From: Ferrimonas sediminum
GTDB lineage: Bacteria; Pseudomonadota; Gammaproteobacteria; Enterobacterales; Shewanellaceae
DNA: 64,000 bases
Assembly (NCBI RefSeq): GCF_900100175.1
Contig: NZ_FNEM01000003.1
Coordinates: forward strand, 262,725 to 326,724
Direction of reading: 5' to 3'
This document shows, one piece after another, positions 11,405 through 21,145 of the stretch. The position numbers and the translations under genes were made by a program. The number at the start of each line of letters is the position of its first letter. The first letter of the stretch is position 1. The notes under the pieces were generated by a model. It worked only from the letters and a program-made list of their open reading frames with translations. It was not told the DNA's origin and did not search any database.

Positions 11405-13792
11405 ATGCACTCAAACCTTGTTGCGTTGGCTGTCGCAGCGAGCATTACAGCCCCCCAGACCCTGGCCTCCCAGGACAAGGTCGAAACCATTGAGGTGATC
11501 GGCTCCCGCATCGCCCTGCGCACCGCCACCGACAGTGCGGCGCCCATCGACATCATCAGCGGCGAGCAACTGCAGGCCACCGGCATGACCGAAACGGCCC
11601 AGGCGCTGCAATTTGCCGCCCCCAGCTACGCCTTTCCGTTCTCCTCGGTCACCGACGGCACCGACGCCGTGCGCCCGGCCAACCTGCGCGGCATGTCACC
11701 GGATCACACCCTGGTACTGGTGAACGGCAAACGTCGTCACGGCTCGGCGCTGGTGCACACCAGCGGTACCGTCGGCAAAGGCTCCTCCAATGTCGATCTG
11801 AATGCCATCCCCATGGCCGCCATCAAACGGATTGAGATTCTTCGCGATGGCGCCGCCGCCCAATACGGCTCCGACGCCATTGCCGGGGTCATCAATGTGG
11901 TGCTCAACGACGCGGATCAGGGCGGCAGCATCGCCACCCAGGTTGGCCAGACCTATGAGGGGGATGGCGAGCAGATTCGAATCGGCCTCAATCATGGCCT
12001 GGGCCTCGGCGACGACGGCTTCCTCAACCTGTCACTGGAAGCCCAGCAGAAAAACGCCACCAACCGGGCCGGCGCCGATCCTCGCCAGCAATACCCGACC
12101 CTGGCCGATGGCAGTCCGGATCCCCGCGAGGCGACCTTTGACCGCAACAGCCACCACATCGGCAACAGCGACTACGACAACTACGGTCTGTTCGCCAATG
12201 CCGGCTACTCCCTCGATGGCGACGACAACCTGTATGCCTTTGGCGGCATCAGTCAGCGTGAATCCAAATCCGGCGCCTTCTACCGCCGCGCCCTGGATGG
12301 CCGCAATCTGCCCGAGATCTACCCGGACGGCTTCCTGCCGCAGATCAATCCGGAGATCATCGATTACTCCCTAGTGCTGGGCTACGAGTTTGATCTTGGC
12401 CAGTGGCGTCTGGACGCCTCCGCCGGTTACGGCAGCAACAGCTTCGAATACCGGGTGGTCAACAGCCTCAACGCCTCTCTGGGACCGGACAGCCCCACCG
12501 AGTTCGATGCCGGCACCCTGTCCACCGAAGAGCTGAACCTGAATCTGGACGCCTCCCGCTACTACGAGTTTTACAACGACTCCGAGCTGGTGGTGGCCAT
12601 GGGCCTGAGCTGGCGCAACAGCGGCTATCAGATTGAAGCCGGCGACGAGGCGTCTTACATCAAGGGCGACTACCAGGGCAAATCCGGCGGCAGCCAGGGC
12701 TTCAGCGGCTTTACGCCGGAGTCGGAAGTGGACGAGGATCGCCACAATCTGGGGCTGTACCTGGAGCTGGAAAATCAGTACAGCGATCAATGGTACTGGG
12801 CCGCGGCGGTGCGCTTCGAGGACTACTCCGATTTTGGCACCAACACCAGCTGGAAGCTGGCCGGACGCTACGACATCACCGACAACCTGGCCCTGCGCGC
12901 CACCACCAATACCGGCTTCCGAGCCCCGAGCGTGCAGCAGCTGTACTACACCAGCATCGCCACTTTCTTCGATCCGGATCCGGACACCGGCGAGTTTATC
13001 CCCAGGGAATCGGGCACCTTTAACACCCTGTCCCCCATCACCCAGGCTCTGGGCATCGATGAGCTGGAACCGGAGATCTCCCACTCCTACAGCCTGGGAC
13101 TGGTGTACCTGACCGACTTTGGCCTCACCGTCACCGTCGACGCCTACCAGATTGATGTGGATGACCGCATCATCCTGTCCGGCTCGCTGGACAAGGACGC
13201 CTCGCCGGCCATCGCCGCCCTGTTCGACGGCACCAATGCCGAGTCCGGCCGCTTCTTCCTCAATGGCCTCGATACCCGCACCCGCGGCCTCGACGTGGTG
13301 GCGTCCCAAGAGTTCGACCTGGGCAGCTGGGGCGATCTGGAGGCCAACCTGGCCTACGCCTACAACAGCACCGACATCGAACAGGTGAACCTGCCGGCCA
13401 TCCTCGACGGTCAGGAGGCGTCGCTGTTCGACCGTCGCGAGGAGATTCGGCGTACCGACGCCAACCTGCACCACAAGGGCAACCTGGGCTTTAGCCACCG
13501 CTACGGCGACTTCACCACTCACCTGAGGTTTAACTATTTCGGCACCTACACCGTCGGTTATTCCCGCAGCGAGGTCAAATACGATGCCAGCTGGACCACG
13601 GATCTCAGCGTTCGCTACCAGGCCACCGACGCCATCAGCCTCACCGCCGGCGCCCAGAACCTGTTTGACACCTACCCGGAGAAACGGCCCGACGACAACA
13701 ACTTCAATGGCATCTTCCAGTATCCGGTCACCAATACACCCTATGGCTTCAACGGCGGCTACTACTTCGTTGATCTGACCTACCGCTATTAA
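11405..13792 (+). CDS. TonB-dependent outer-membrane receptor
   Basis: A 795-residue gated outer-membrane transporter. The signal peptide is MHSNLVALAVAASITAPQTLA, followed by a TonB-box-like ETIEVIG and a plug domain with LRGMSPDHTLVLVNGKRRHG and IKRIEILRDGAAAQYGSDAI. The rest is a 22-strand barrel ending in aromatic residues (FVDLTYRY), as needed for barrel insertion. The frame opens 20 codons earlier at 11345, but ATG 11405 is chosen because it begins the signal peptide and has AAAAGG upstream. The substrate (siderophore, sugar, peptide or B12-like) cannot be told. It stands alone, with no obvious Fur box or cognate ABC genes. The monocistronic layout is supported by a terminator before it and a hairpin after it. 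Confidence 0.92.
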   Translation: MHSNLVALAVAASITAPQTLASQDKVETIEVIGSRIALRTATDSAAPIDIISGEQLQATGMTETAQALQFAAPSYAFPFSSVTDGTDAVRPANLRGMSPDHTLVLVNGKRRHGSALVHTSGTVGKGSSNVDLNAIPMAAIKRIEILRDGAAAQYGSDAIAGVINVVLNDADQGGSIATQVGQTYEGDGEQIRIGLNHGLGLGDDGFLNLSLEAQQKNATNRAGADPRQQYPTLADGSPDPREATFDRNSHHIGNSDYDNYGLFANAGYSLDGDDNLYAFGGISQRESKSGAFYRRALDGRNLPEIYPDGFLPQINPEIIDYSLVLGYEFDLGQWRLDASAGYGSNSFEYRVVNSLNASLGPDSPTEFDAGTLSTEELNLNLDASRYYEFYNDSELVVAMGLSWRNSGYQIEAGDEASYIKGDYQGKSGGSQGFSGFTPESEVDEDRHNLGLYLELENQYSDQWYWAAAVRFEDYSDFGTNTSWKLAGRYDITDNLALRATTNTGFRAPSVQQLYYTSIATFFDPDPDTGEFIPRESGTFNTLSPITQALGIDELEPEISHSYSLGLVYLTDFGLTVTVDAYQIDVDDRIILSGSLDKDASPAIAALFDGTNAESGRFFLNGLDTRTRGLDVVASQEFDLGSWGDLEANLAYAYNSTDIEQVNLPAILDGQEASLFDRREEIRRTDANLHHKGNLGFSHRYGDFTTHLRFNYFGTYTVGYSRSEVKYDASWTTDLSVRYQATDAISLTAGAQNLFDTYPEKRPDDNNFNGIFQYPVTNTPYGFNGGYYFVDLTYRY

Positions 13793-13804
13793 CCCCCCTC
13801 ATAG

Positions 13805-13832
13805 CAACAGCCCGGCGTTGGCCGGGCTGTTG
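13805..13832 (+). terminator. Strong hairpin after the TonB-dependent receptor gene
   Basis: A 12-bp perfect stem, CAACAGCCCGGC/GCCGGGCTGTTG, with a GTTG loop lies 13 bases after the stop codon. Only a poor T-tract follows (TCACC), so it may act as a weak or factor-assisted terminator or as an mRNA 3' stabiliser. Confidence 0.6.
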
Positions 13833-13942
13833 TCACCCCGGCTGGGTTCACTTCAGGCTGTCACACCCCACTGCGCTTTCACTACCCCGCACTGAAAAAC
13901 GGTGCTATTTTCAACAGTCCCCCTCAATCTGGATGAGTCATT

Positions 13943-14794
13943 ATGCGTAAGCTGCTGCTGTTAACCCTGATCTTTGCCCTGCCCGCCAGCGGCGATGATC
14001 GGTTCAAGGATATCGAGATTGTCTCTCAGGAGGTGGCCCAAGGGGTGTACATGCTCACCGGCAGCGGCGGCAACATCGGCGTCAGCGCCGGCGACGATGG
14101 CATCCTGATCATCGACGACCAGTTTGCTCCATTGGCGGATCGCATCGCCGCGGCCCTGACAGCCATCAACCCCAAACCGGTCAAGTACCTGCTCAACACC
14201 CACTATCACGGCGATCACATCGGTGGCAACGCCGAGTTCGCCAGCCAGGCCACCATCTTTGCCCACCACAATGTGCGCCTGAGGCTGGCCCAGGACAGCA
14301 GCCTGACACCGGCCCACCTGCCGGTGGTCACCTACAGCGACGGCATCACCATCCATTTCAATGGAGACCGCCTCAGAGTGGTGCACCTGCCCTCCGGCCA
14401 CACCGATGGTGACAGCCTGGTGCGCTTTGAGCGGGCCAACGTGGTACACATGGGGGATCTGTTCTTTAAAGACACCTTTCCCTATGTGGATCTGAAAGGT
14501 GGGGGCAGCGTCGAGGGCTATTTGAATAACGTCACCACGGCTCTGGGCTGGATGGACGACGACACCAAGGTCATTCCCGGTCATGGCGGCCTGGCCACTA
14601 AGGCCGATATGCAAAAATTCCAAGAAATGCTGCTAAACTCAATAACATGGGCTAGAAAGCAACCGATGGACGCGTCATTGCAGCAGTGGCAGGCAGCCTT
14701 TCCCGAATCCCTCCACTCCTGGAGCTGGCGCTTTATCACCACCGAACGCTGGGTAACCACCCTGTACGAGGACAAAGCGCGCATTCATGATTGA
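13943..14794 (+). CDS. Secreted metallo-beta-lactamase-fold hydrolase
   Basis: A 283-residue protein with a signal peptide (MRKLLLLTLIFALPASG), so probably periplasmic. The metal motif THYHGDHIGGN gives H87, H89, D91 and H92. A third histidine sits in PSGHTDGDS (H153), a bridging aspartate in MGDLFF and the last histidine in PGHGG, so both metal sites look intact. Secreted proteins of this subgroup are often annotated only as MBL-fold hydrolases. Beta-lactamase activity cannot be assumed and the substrate is unknown. Its 3' end overlaps the following membrane-protein gene by 8 bases, suggesting coupled translation. Confidence 0.85.
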   Translation: MRKLLLLTLIFALPASGDDRFKDIEIVSQEVAQGVYMLTGSGGNIGVSAGDDGILIIDDQFAPLADRIAAALTAINPKPVKYLLNTHYHGDHIGGNAEFASQATIFAHHNVRLRLAQDSSLTPAHLPVVTYSDGITIHFNGDRLRVVHLPSGHTDGDSLVRFERANVVHMGDLFFKDTFPYVDLKGGGSVEGYLNNVTTALGWMDDDTKVIPGHGGLATKADMQKFQEMLLNSITWARKQPMDASLQQWQAAFPESLHSWSWRFITTERWVTTLYEDKARIHD

Positions 14795-15161
14795 GCTGCT
14801 GCTGTTGATCATTGGCATTATGGTGGTGGCGATGGTACCTGTGTACCTGGCCGCCATTCTGATCCGATCGCCCACCCCGGGGCTGTTCATCGGCATCATT
14901 ACGGTGGCGGTGTCATTGACCCTGATCGAGTTGTCCCTCAGGCAGGTCGAGGGCCAGTGGGGCTGGGTGGTGGCAGGCGCCTTTGCGGCGGTGAGTTTCA
15001 GCCTGCTGTTTGCCACCAAAACCTGGCGGGGAATATTGTTGGCGGCAGTGTTATGTGCCACCTACTCCTACGGCACCGATCACCTGTTGCACGGCAAAAG
15101 CCTGGGGGCAAAATTGACCGCCCAGGCCAGTATCGCCCAACAGCAGCTGTGGCCGAAGTAG
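14787..15161 (+). CDS. Small membrane protein of unknown function
   Basis: A 124-residue protein that I do not recognise. Three to four hydrophobic helices are visible (about residues 2-27, 31-50, 58-76 and 81-98), followed by a polar tail of about 25 residues (HGKSLGAKLTAQASIAQQQ). It overlaps the end of the metallo-beta-lactamase-fold gene by 8 bases, so the two are very likely co-translated and may act together. It converges on kdsB with only four bases between the stop codons. Confidence 0.65.
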   Translation: MIELLLLIIGIMVVAMVPVYLAAILIRSPTPGLFIGIITVAVSLTLIELSLRQVEGQWGWVVAGAFAAVSFSLLFATKTWRGILLAAVLCATYSYGTDHLLHGKSLGAKLTAQASIAQQQLWPK

Positions 15162-15165
15162 CGGC

Positions 15166-15912
15166 TCAGCGACTCAGAATCGCCTGAACCCGGGCCAGAT
15201 CTTCCGGTGTGTCCACCCCGGCTGGCGGCGTTTCCACCGCCCGGGCCACATGAATCGACTCACCGTAATACAGCACCCGCAACTGCTCCAGTGACTCAAT
15301 CGCCTCCAGCGGGCTTGGCGCCCAGTTCACATAGCGACGAATAAAGCCGGCACGATAGCCGTAGATCCCCACATGGCGCAGTGCGCCCGGGCTGACCGCC
15401 GGGCCCTTTGCAAAGGCATCGCGATCATGGGGAATGGCGGCGCGGGAGAAATACAGCGCTTTACCATCTTCGGCGCACACCACTTTGACCGCATTGGGAT
15501 TGAACATCTCATCGCTGTCATCGATGGCGACGCCCAGGGTGGACATCGGGGTGCCACTGGCCACCAGGTTATCCGCCACCTGGCGAATGTTGGCCGCCGG
15601 GATCAGCGGCTCATCCCCCTGAACGTTGACCACCACCTGATCGTCATCCAGGTTCAACAGAGAGACCACCTCAGCCAGCCGTTCGGTACCGGAGTTGTGG
15701 TCGGCAGAGGTCATGATCACCTCCCCGCCAAACGCCGTCACCGCCTGCTGCACACGAACGTCATCGGTGGCCACCACCACCCGCTCGGCACCGGATTGCT
15801 GCGCTTTTTCGCACACCCATTGAATCATCGGTTTACCGGCAATGTCGGCCAGCGGCTTACCGGGAAGACGGCTGGATGCGTAACGCGCCGGAATCACCAC
15901 CACAAAGGACAT
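15166..15912 (-). CDS. kdsB: 3-deoxy-manno-octulosonate cytidylyltransferase (CMP-Kdo synthetase)
   Basis: A 248-residue cytoplasmic enzyme that activates Kdo with CTP for the lipopolysaccharide inner core. The start ([17 protein letters not shown]) is the nucleotide-binding signature. [15 protein letters not shown] and [12 protein letters not shown], which carry the catalytic and metal residues, follow in the normal order. Length equals the E. coli enzyme. It is the last gene of a minus-strand block msbA-lpxK-ycaR-kdsB, with three bases separating it from ycaR, so it shares transcription with lipid A export and synthesis. Confidence 0.97.
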   Translation of the reverse strand: MSFVVVIPARYASSRLPGKPLADIAGKPMIQWVCEKAQQSGAERVVVATDDVRVQQAVTAFGGEVIMTSADHNSGTERLAEVVSLLNLDDDQVVVNVQGDEPLIPAANIRQVADNLVASGTPMSTLGVAIDDSDEMFNPNAVKVVCAEDGKALYFSRAAIPHDRDAFAKGPAVSPGALRHVGIYGYRAGFIRRYVNWAPSPLEAIESLEQLRVLYYGESIHVARAVETPPAGVDTPEDLARVQAILSR

Positions 15913-15915
15913 GAG

Positions 15916-16092
15916 TTATTCGCCTTTCATCTCGGTAGCACGGTTTTCCAGCAACACCGGAATGCCATCATCGATGGGGTACACCAAGCGATCGCCCTTG
16001 CACGTGAGGGTTTGCTCGGCCGCGTTAAACTCCAGTTTGCCTTTGCATACCGGGCAGGCAATGATTTCCAGCAATTTTGTATCAAACGCCAT
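15916..16092 (-). CDS. ycaR: YcaR/Trm112-like small zinc-ribbon protein
   Basis: A 58-residue protein beginning [20 protein letters not shown], with a first CPVC pair at residues 13-16, a further Cys near residue 31 and the conserved [11 protein letters not shown] block. This is the UPF0434/Trm112-like family, always found between lpxK and kdsB in enteric-type gene order. Its role is unknown, although Trm112 proteins elsewhere activate methyltransferases. Only one cysteine is visible in the second half, so a full four-Cys zinc site is not present, as in other YcaR proteins. Four bases separate it from lpxK and three from kdsB. Confidence 0.93.
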   Translation of the reverse strand: MAFDTKLLEIIACPVCKGKLEFNAAEQTLTCKGDRLVYPIDDGIPVLLENRATEMKGE

Positions 16093-16096
16093 GTTG

Positions 16097-17071
16097 TTAT
16101 TCCTTCAGTCGTGACAGCAACGCGCCGTCAAAATCTTTCGACAAGCTAGCAGCAACCGGTAAGTAAAACCAGTTGGGCTGCGCAAAAGCGCGGCATTTAA
16201 CCGCATCTTTTTCAGTCATTAATAGGGTTTCGGCCGCCGGCGTCAGCTGCCTCAGCTCGGGGGCGGTATAGGGGTGATGATCGTCAAAGGGCACACAGCG
16301 TACCGGCATCAGCCCCTGGCTCTCCAGCGAGGTAAAAAAGCGCGGCGGGTGGCCGATGCCGGCCATGGCAACAATGTCCCGATCCGCATCAAACGCACGG
16401 TCGCTGCCGTCCACCGCCCTCAGCGGCAGCGGCTGCAACTGCATCGGGTACTCACCGGGCCTGGCGGTGCCACCGTTGCAGATCACCAGGTCCACGCTGG
16501 TTAACCGGCTCACCGGCTCCCGCAGGGGGCCCATGGGCAGTCGGTGGCCATTGCCGAAGCGACGCTCACCGTCCACCACCACCAGCTCAACCTGACGGCC
16601 GAGGCGGTAGTGCTGCAGGCCATCATCGGACAGAATCACATCGACGTCGGCACGCTCCAACAGCATCTGGGCGGCAGCGATGCGATCCGGCCCCACGGCC
16701 ATGGGCACACCGGTTCGCTGAACGATCAACCTGGGCTCGTCTCCCACCAAGGCGGCGGGGGTATCGCGACCGACCCACTGTGGCCAACTGTCGGCTTCGC
16801 CGCCATAACCACGGGAGATGACTCCGACCCGCTTACCCTGCGCCTGCAGCAGTTCAATCAGGTACAGCACCACCGGTGTCTTGCCATTACCACCGACGCT
16901 GAGGTTGCCCACCACAATCACCGGCACCGGCAGAGTGACGGATTTCAACAGGCCGACCGAGTAAGCCCAACGGCGCAGGCCACTGATCACAACGAACAGC
17001 AGGGTAAAAGGCGCCAGCACCCACAGCAGCAGACTGCCCTGCTGCCAGGCCCGCTCCAGCCAGTTACTCAT
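16097..17071 (-). CDS. lpxK: Tetraacyldisaccharide 4'-kinase
   Basis: A 324-residue inner-membrane-associated kinase that phosphorylates the 4' position of the lipid A disaccharide. One N-terminal membrane helix (about residues 13-31) is followed by a P-loop, [13 protein letters not shown] (about 54-66). VISRGYGG and [14 protein letters not shown] follow, with the catalytic acid region. The frame extends to 17149, but ATG 17071 is chosen because it overlaps the msbA stop as ATGAGTAA (8 bases) and gives the usual family N-terminus. Overlap with msbA indicates a tightly coupled operon for lipid A synthesis and export. Confidence 0.95.
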   Translation of the reverse strand: MSNWLERAWQQGSLLLWVLAPFTLLFVVISGLRRWAYSVGLLKSVTLPVPVIVVGNLSVGGNGKTPVVLYLIELLQAQGKRVGVISRGYGGEADSWPQWVGRDTPAALVGDEPRLIVQRTGVPMAVGPDRIAAAQMLLERADVDVILSDDGLQHYRLGRQVELVVVDGERRFGNGHRLPMGPLREPVSRLTSVDLVICNGGTARPGEYPMQLQPLPLRAVDGSDRAFDADRDIVAMAGIGHPPRFFTSLESQGLMPVRCVPFDDHHPYTAPELRQLTPAAETLLMTEKDAVKCRAFAQPNWFYLPVAASLSKDFDGALLSRLKE

Positions 17072-18845
17072 TGTCACCAAACTGCATCTGGTGCAGTTGA
17101 CTGTAGACGCCGCCCTTGGCCAGCAGTTCGGCGTGGCTGCCACGCTCAATCACTTCGCCCTTGTCCACCACCATGATCACATCGGCGTTCTCGATGGTCG
17201 ACAAGCGGTGGGCGATCACCAGCGAGGTCCGGCCCCGCTGCAGGTTATCCAGCGCCGCCTGAATGGCTCGCTCAGACTCGGTATCCAGCGCCGAGGTGGC
17301 CTCATCGAGAATCAGCACCGGGGCATCGCGCAAAATGGCCCGGGCGATGGCGATGCGCTGACGCTGGCCTCCGGAAAGCAGGATACCGTTCTCACCGACC
17401 ATGGTGTCCAGCCCCTCGGGCAGATCCCGGACGAACTCCATCAGGTAGGCGGCCTCGGCAGCGGCTTCAATCTGCTCACGGCTGCAGTTGTCACAGGCGT
17501 AGGCGATGTTGTTGGCGATGGAGTCGTTAAACAGGGTCACCTGCTGCGACACCATGGCAATCTGGCTGCGCAGGTTACTCAGTGAGTATTCATTCACATT
17601 GACACCATCGAGCAGCACTTCGCCCTCGGTGACGTCATAGAAGCGCGGCAACAGGTTGGAGATGGTGCTCTTACCGGAACCGGAGCGCCCCACCAGTGCC
17701 AGGGTCTGACCGGCCCCCACCTGCAGCGACACATTGCGCAGGGCCGGCTCCTCTTTGTTGGTGTTGGGGTAGCTGAAGGTCACATGGTTCAGTGCCAGCT
17801 GTCCCTGTACCCGCTCCACCTGGTGGGTGCCGCTGTCGGCGGCGTCGGGCTTATCCAGCACCGCAAACACGGTATGGGCGGCGGTAATGCCTCGCTGGAA
17901 GTCGGCGTTGACCTTGGTCAGGTGTTTCATCGGCTGCATCAGACCCATCATGGAGCCGATGATGGTGACAAAGGTGCCCGGCGTCAGGGTCTGCAATACC
18001 GAATCAAAGCTGGCCACAAACAGCACCACACCGATGGCGCCGGAGCCGATGATCTGAATGATGGGCTGGCTGATGGCCTGGGCGGCAGACAGCTTCATGT
18101 TATGGCGACGGTTGAGGTTGTTGATGCGGGCAAAGCGCTCGGCTTCGATCTCCTGACCACCAAAGGCAATCACGTTTTTGTGGCCTTTGATCATCTGCTC
18201 AGAGGCCGTCGTTACCCCGCCCATGGCCAGCTGAATCGCCTTGGACACCTTACGGAAACGGCGGCTGACAATGGTAATCACCCAGGCCACGACGGGGCCC
18301 ACCATGAAGAAGATCAGCGACAACTGCCAGCTCTGATAGAACATGATAAACAGCAGGCCGATAACGGTGGCGCCGTCACGCACCATGCTGACCAGGGCGC
18401 TGCTGGAGGCCCGGGCCACCTGTTCGGTATCAAAGGTGATGCGGCTGATGAGATCGCCGGTGCTCTGGGTATCGAAGTAACTCACCGGCAGGCTCAGGTA
18501 TTTATTGAATACCAACTGGCGCATGTTCTGCACCACCTTCTGGCTGACCCAGGCCAGGCAGTAGGTCGACACGAAGTTGGCACTGCCCCGAATCAGGAAC
18601 ATGCCCACCACAATCAACGGCGCCATGCGCAGCACCTCGCTGCGCCCCTCGTTGAGGCCACTGTCGATCAGCGGCTGCACCAGCCAGATCATGCCGGCAT
18701 CGACGGCACCGTAGATGAGCATACCGACGATGGAGATGATAAAGGCGGTGCGGTATGGCAGCACATAGGGCCACAAGCGTTTAAACGTGGCCCAGGTTTG
18801 GCCTTTCTCTGCGCGTTGGGGTTTGGCGCTCATATCATTAACCAT
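17064..18845 (-). CDS. msbA: Lipid A export ABC transporter MsbA
   Basis: A 593-residue half-transporter with six membrane helices fused to an ATPase domain; the homodimer flips lipid A-core across the inner membrane. The ATPase part shows Walker A GRSGSGKST, the Q-loop AMVSQQVTLF, the signature LSGGQRQRIAIARA, Walker B VLILDEATSALD and the H-loop AHRLST. The sequence SYPNTNKEEPALRNVSL marks the start of the nucleotide-binding domain. Position between comEC and lpxK is the classical one. Length is slightly above the E. coli protein (582). An in-frame ATG four codons downstream is an alternative start. Confidence 0.96.
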   Translation of the reverse strand: MVNDMSAKPQRAEKGQTWATFKRLWPYVLPYRTAFIISIVGMLIYGAVDAGMIWLVQPLIDSGLNEGRSEVLRMAPLIVVGMFLIRGSANFVSTYCLAWVSQKVVQNMRQLVFNKYLSLPVSYFDTQSTGDLISRITFDTEQVARASSSALVSMVRDGATVIGLLFIMFYQSWQLSLIFFMVGPVVAWVITIVSRRFRKVSKAIQLAMGGVTTASEQMIKGHKNVIAFGGQEIEAERFARINNLNRRHNMKLSAAQAISQPIIQIIGSGAIGVVLFVASFDSVLQTLTPGTFVTIIGSMMGLMQPMKHLTKVNADFQRGITAAHTVFAVLDKPDAADSGTHQVERVQGQLALNHVTFSYPNTNKEEPALRNVSLQVGAGQTLALVGRSGSGKSTISNLLPRFYDVTEGEVLLDGVNVNEYSLSNLRSQIAMVSQQVTLFNDSIANNIAYACDNCSREQIEAAAEAAYLMEFVRDLPEGLDTMVGENGILLSGGQRQRIAIARAILRDAPVLILDEATSALDTESERAIQAALDNLQRGRTSLVIAHRLSTIENADVIMVVDKGEVIERGSHAELLAKGGVYSQLHQMQFGDNE

Positions 18846-18925
18846 TCACAAACTGAATCAGACATTCTACCGACTCCCCTGTGGGATACCAATATTAACT
18901 CGCCAACCGCTTATTTATCGGCCAT

Positions 18926-21115
18926 TTACCACGGTCGGTGATTGTACCAATAGGGCGCCAGCTGCTCCCGGAAACTCATCAGCGTGACGCCGTCGGCATC
19001 GAAGTAAGCGCTTACCTGGCCATGATCGCCGGTCACCCACTGCTGCGCTCCGAGATTGTGATAGCGGGTGACCACCTCCGGGTGGGGGAATGCCCAGCGA
19101 TTGCGCCAGCCGGACGAATGCACCACCCAGCGCGGCCGCACCTGCGCCAGCCACTTGGGGCTACTGGAGCTGCGACTGCCATGGTGGGGCGACACCAACA
19201 GATCCACCGGGGCCACCGTCATTCTCCGCTCGGCTTCCAGCTCGATGTCACCGGGCAACATCACCCGGTGGTGGCCATCGCCGATCACCAGTACGCAGGA
19301 GCCGTTGTTGCCCGACATGGACTGCCGATACCAGCTCAGACTCAGCCCCTGCCACTGCGAGGGGGCGGACAAGCACCCTGCCCCTTCGATCACCTCGGCA
19401 TCGGGCCAGTAGTCTTGAATGACCCGGCGTCCGCCGGCATGGTCATTGTCGCCGTGACTCAGTACCAGATGGTCCACCGCAACGATGCTGCGGCCGCGCA
19501 AAAACGGCTGCAGCACCCGGTCGGCGTAACTGAAGCCGGAGGGATAGGCGGCACCGGTATCGAATACCAGCGCCCGATGGCGCCGCTCCACCACCACACT
19601 CAGACCCTGACGCACATCCAGCACATGCACCTGCCAGGGATCCTCTCTGGTCGGAAGCGCCGACAACAGCAGAGGCAGCAGCAACAGCCCGGCCCAGGCG
19701 CCGCTGCGGGGCAGCGGCCTTCGCCATACCAACAGCAACGCCAACAACGCCAGCGCCGCAGCAACCGGAGACAGGCTCCAGCCCAACTCCGCCCCGGGCA
19801 ACGACGCGGCCAGGGTGGCGATCCTGTCCAAAGGCCACAGGGCGGCGTCGGCCAACCACAGGGCTTCGTTGCCGCCGGGGCCACCCAGCCACAACCACAG
19901 CGCCGCCATCAGCGTCAGTGGCAAGGCCACCACCGACACCCAGGGCACCATCAGCAGGTTGGCCCACAGGGCGTGCAGGGTAACGCTGCCGAACCAGCCC
20001 AGCTGCACCACCGCCAACATCAGGGTCAGGCCACATTGAATCCACACCAGGGTCGCGACCTGACTGCGTATCGCCGGCGGCTTTAACCACAGCAGCAGTA
20101 GAATGCTGGCCACCGCGGCACAGGACAGCCAGTAACCCGGCGCCAGCACCGCCAGGGGGTCAAACAGCAACAACAGTGCCATGGCCCGCAGCAGAATCTC
20201 CCACGGCCGGGCATGACGGCCGCTCACCAGCAGCGCCATCCCCGCCAGGGTCATGATCAAGGCACGCTGGGTCGCCAGCCCCAACCCCGCCAGCAAGGCG
20301 TAGCCGATCACCACCGTCGCCGCCAACATCATGATGACACCGCGCCCCCGCCCCGAGGGGCTGGGCAACATCCGCCGGCCGGCCCAGGTCAATCCGGACA
20401 CCACCAACGCCGCGACCAGTGTCAGGTGCAACCCGGAGATGGCCACCAGGTGGGTCAATCCGGATTGACGCAACTGACGCCAGCGCTGATCACTCAGTCC
20501 GGTGCGATCGGCCATGGCCAGGGCTCGAATCAGATCCCCTCTGGGCAACGACCCGGTCGCCAGCTGCAACCGCTCCGCCAGCCGCTGTCGCCAATGGACG
20601 CTCCCCTCAAGTTGCTCGAAGCCTTGAATGCGACCGGTGGCCACAATCCGCCGGGAAAGGTAATGGCGACGACTATTCCAGCTAAACTGGTTTAATGTGC
20701 CTGAGGGCGGGCGTAATGTAACATCCAGTAGGTAACGTTGGCCAAGTCGCCAGGGAGACTCTCCCTGATGGGTCAATGAAATACGATTTGAGTGGTGTAT
20801 CTGCAGGGGCGTGCCATCAATCTGCTCGACCTGCCATAAAGTTCGCTGGTATAGTGCGGCGCGGGTCGGCAATGACTGCAGGGTGGCCACCACCTGATAC
20901 TGGCCCGATTGTAAGGGCTGTTTCGGGTCAATCAAACCACTGGCCTGCCAGCTAAACCAGCAGACCCCCATCAGGACTCCGGCCCACAGCGGCTGGCGTC
21001 GCACCAGCACCAACGCTGCGACGATGAGGACTATCCGATCCAGAGCCGGTAGCAACCCTGGCCAGATCAGCCCTGAGCTGATGGCCGCTACCCAACCGAT
21101 AAGAAAACTGTTCAC
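18926..21115 (-). CDS. comEC: ComEC/Rec2-family DNA internalisation protein
   Basis: A 729-residue polytopic membrane protein, the presumed inner-membrane channel for transforming DNA. The N-terminal half holds the ComEC N domain, the middle shows the competence motif GLTHLVAISGLHLTLVAALV, and the C-terminal third is a metallo-beta-lactamase-like domain (LVLSHGDNDHAGG, VSPHHGS). The frame extends to 21208, but that would overlap the divergent DUF2062 gene; GTG 21115 gives VNSFLIGWVAAISSG, a natural membrane start, and is preferred. It precedes msbA with 80 bases between, as ycaI does in E. coli. Natural competence itself is not shown by this gene alone. Confidence 0.88.
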   Translation of the reverse strand: MNSFLIGWVAAISSGLIWPGLLPALDRIVLIVAALVLVRRQPLWAGVLMGVCWFSWQASGLIDPKQPLQSGQYQVVATLQSLPTRAALYQRTLWQVEQIDGTPLQIHHSNRISLTHQGESPWRLGQRYLLDVTLRPPSGTLNQFSWNSRRHYLSRRIVATGRIQGFEQLEGSVHWRQRLAERLQLATGSLPRGDLIRALAMADRTGLSDQRWRQLRQSGLTHLVAISGLHLTLVAALVVSGLTWAGRRMLPSPSGRGRGVIMMLAATVVIGYALLAGLGLATQRALIMTLAGMALLVSGRHARPWEILLRAMALLLLFDPLAVLAPGYWLSCAAVASILLLLWLKPPAIRSQVATLVWIQCGLTLMLAVVQLGWFGSVTLHALWANLLMVPWVSVVALPLTLMAALWLWLGGPGGNEALWLADAALWPLDRIATLAASLPGAELGWSLSPVAAALALLALLLVWRRPLPRSGAWAGLLLLPLLLSALPTREDPWQVHVLDVRQGLSVVVERRHRALVFDTGAAYPSGFSYADRVLQPFLRGRSIVAVDHLVLSHGDNDHAGGRRVIQDYWPDAEVIEGAGCLSAPSQWQGLSLSWYRQSMSGNNGSCVLVIGDGHHRVMLPGDIELEAERRMTVAPVDLLVSPHHGSRSSSSPKWLAQVRPRWVVHSSGWRNRWAFPHPEVVTRYHNLGAQQWVTGDHGQVSAYFDADGVTLMSFREQLAPYWYNHRPW

Positions 21116-21145
21116 CTGACACTGTTTAGGCGATTGTGGACCGCT

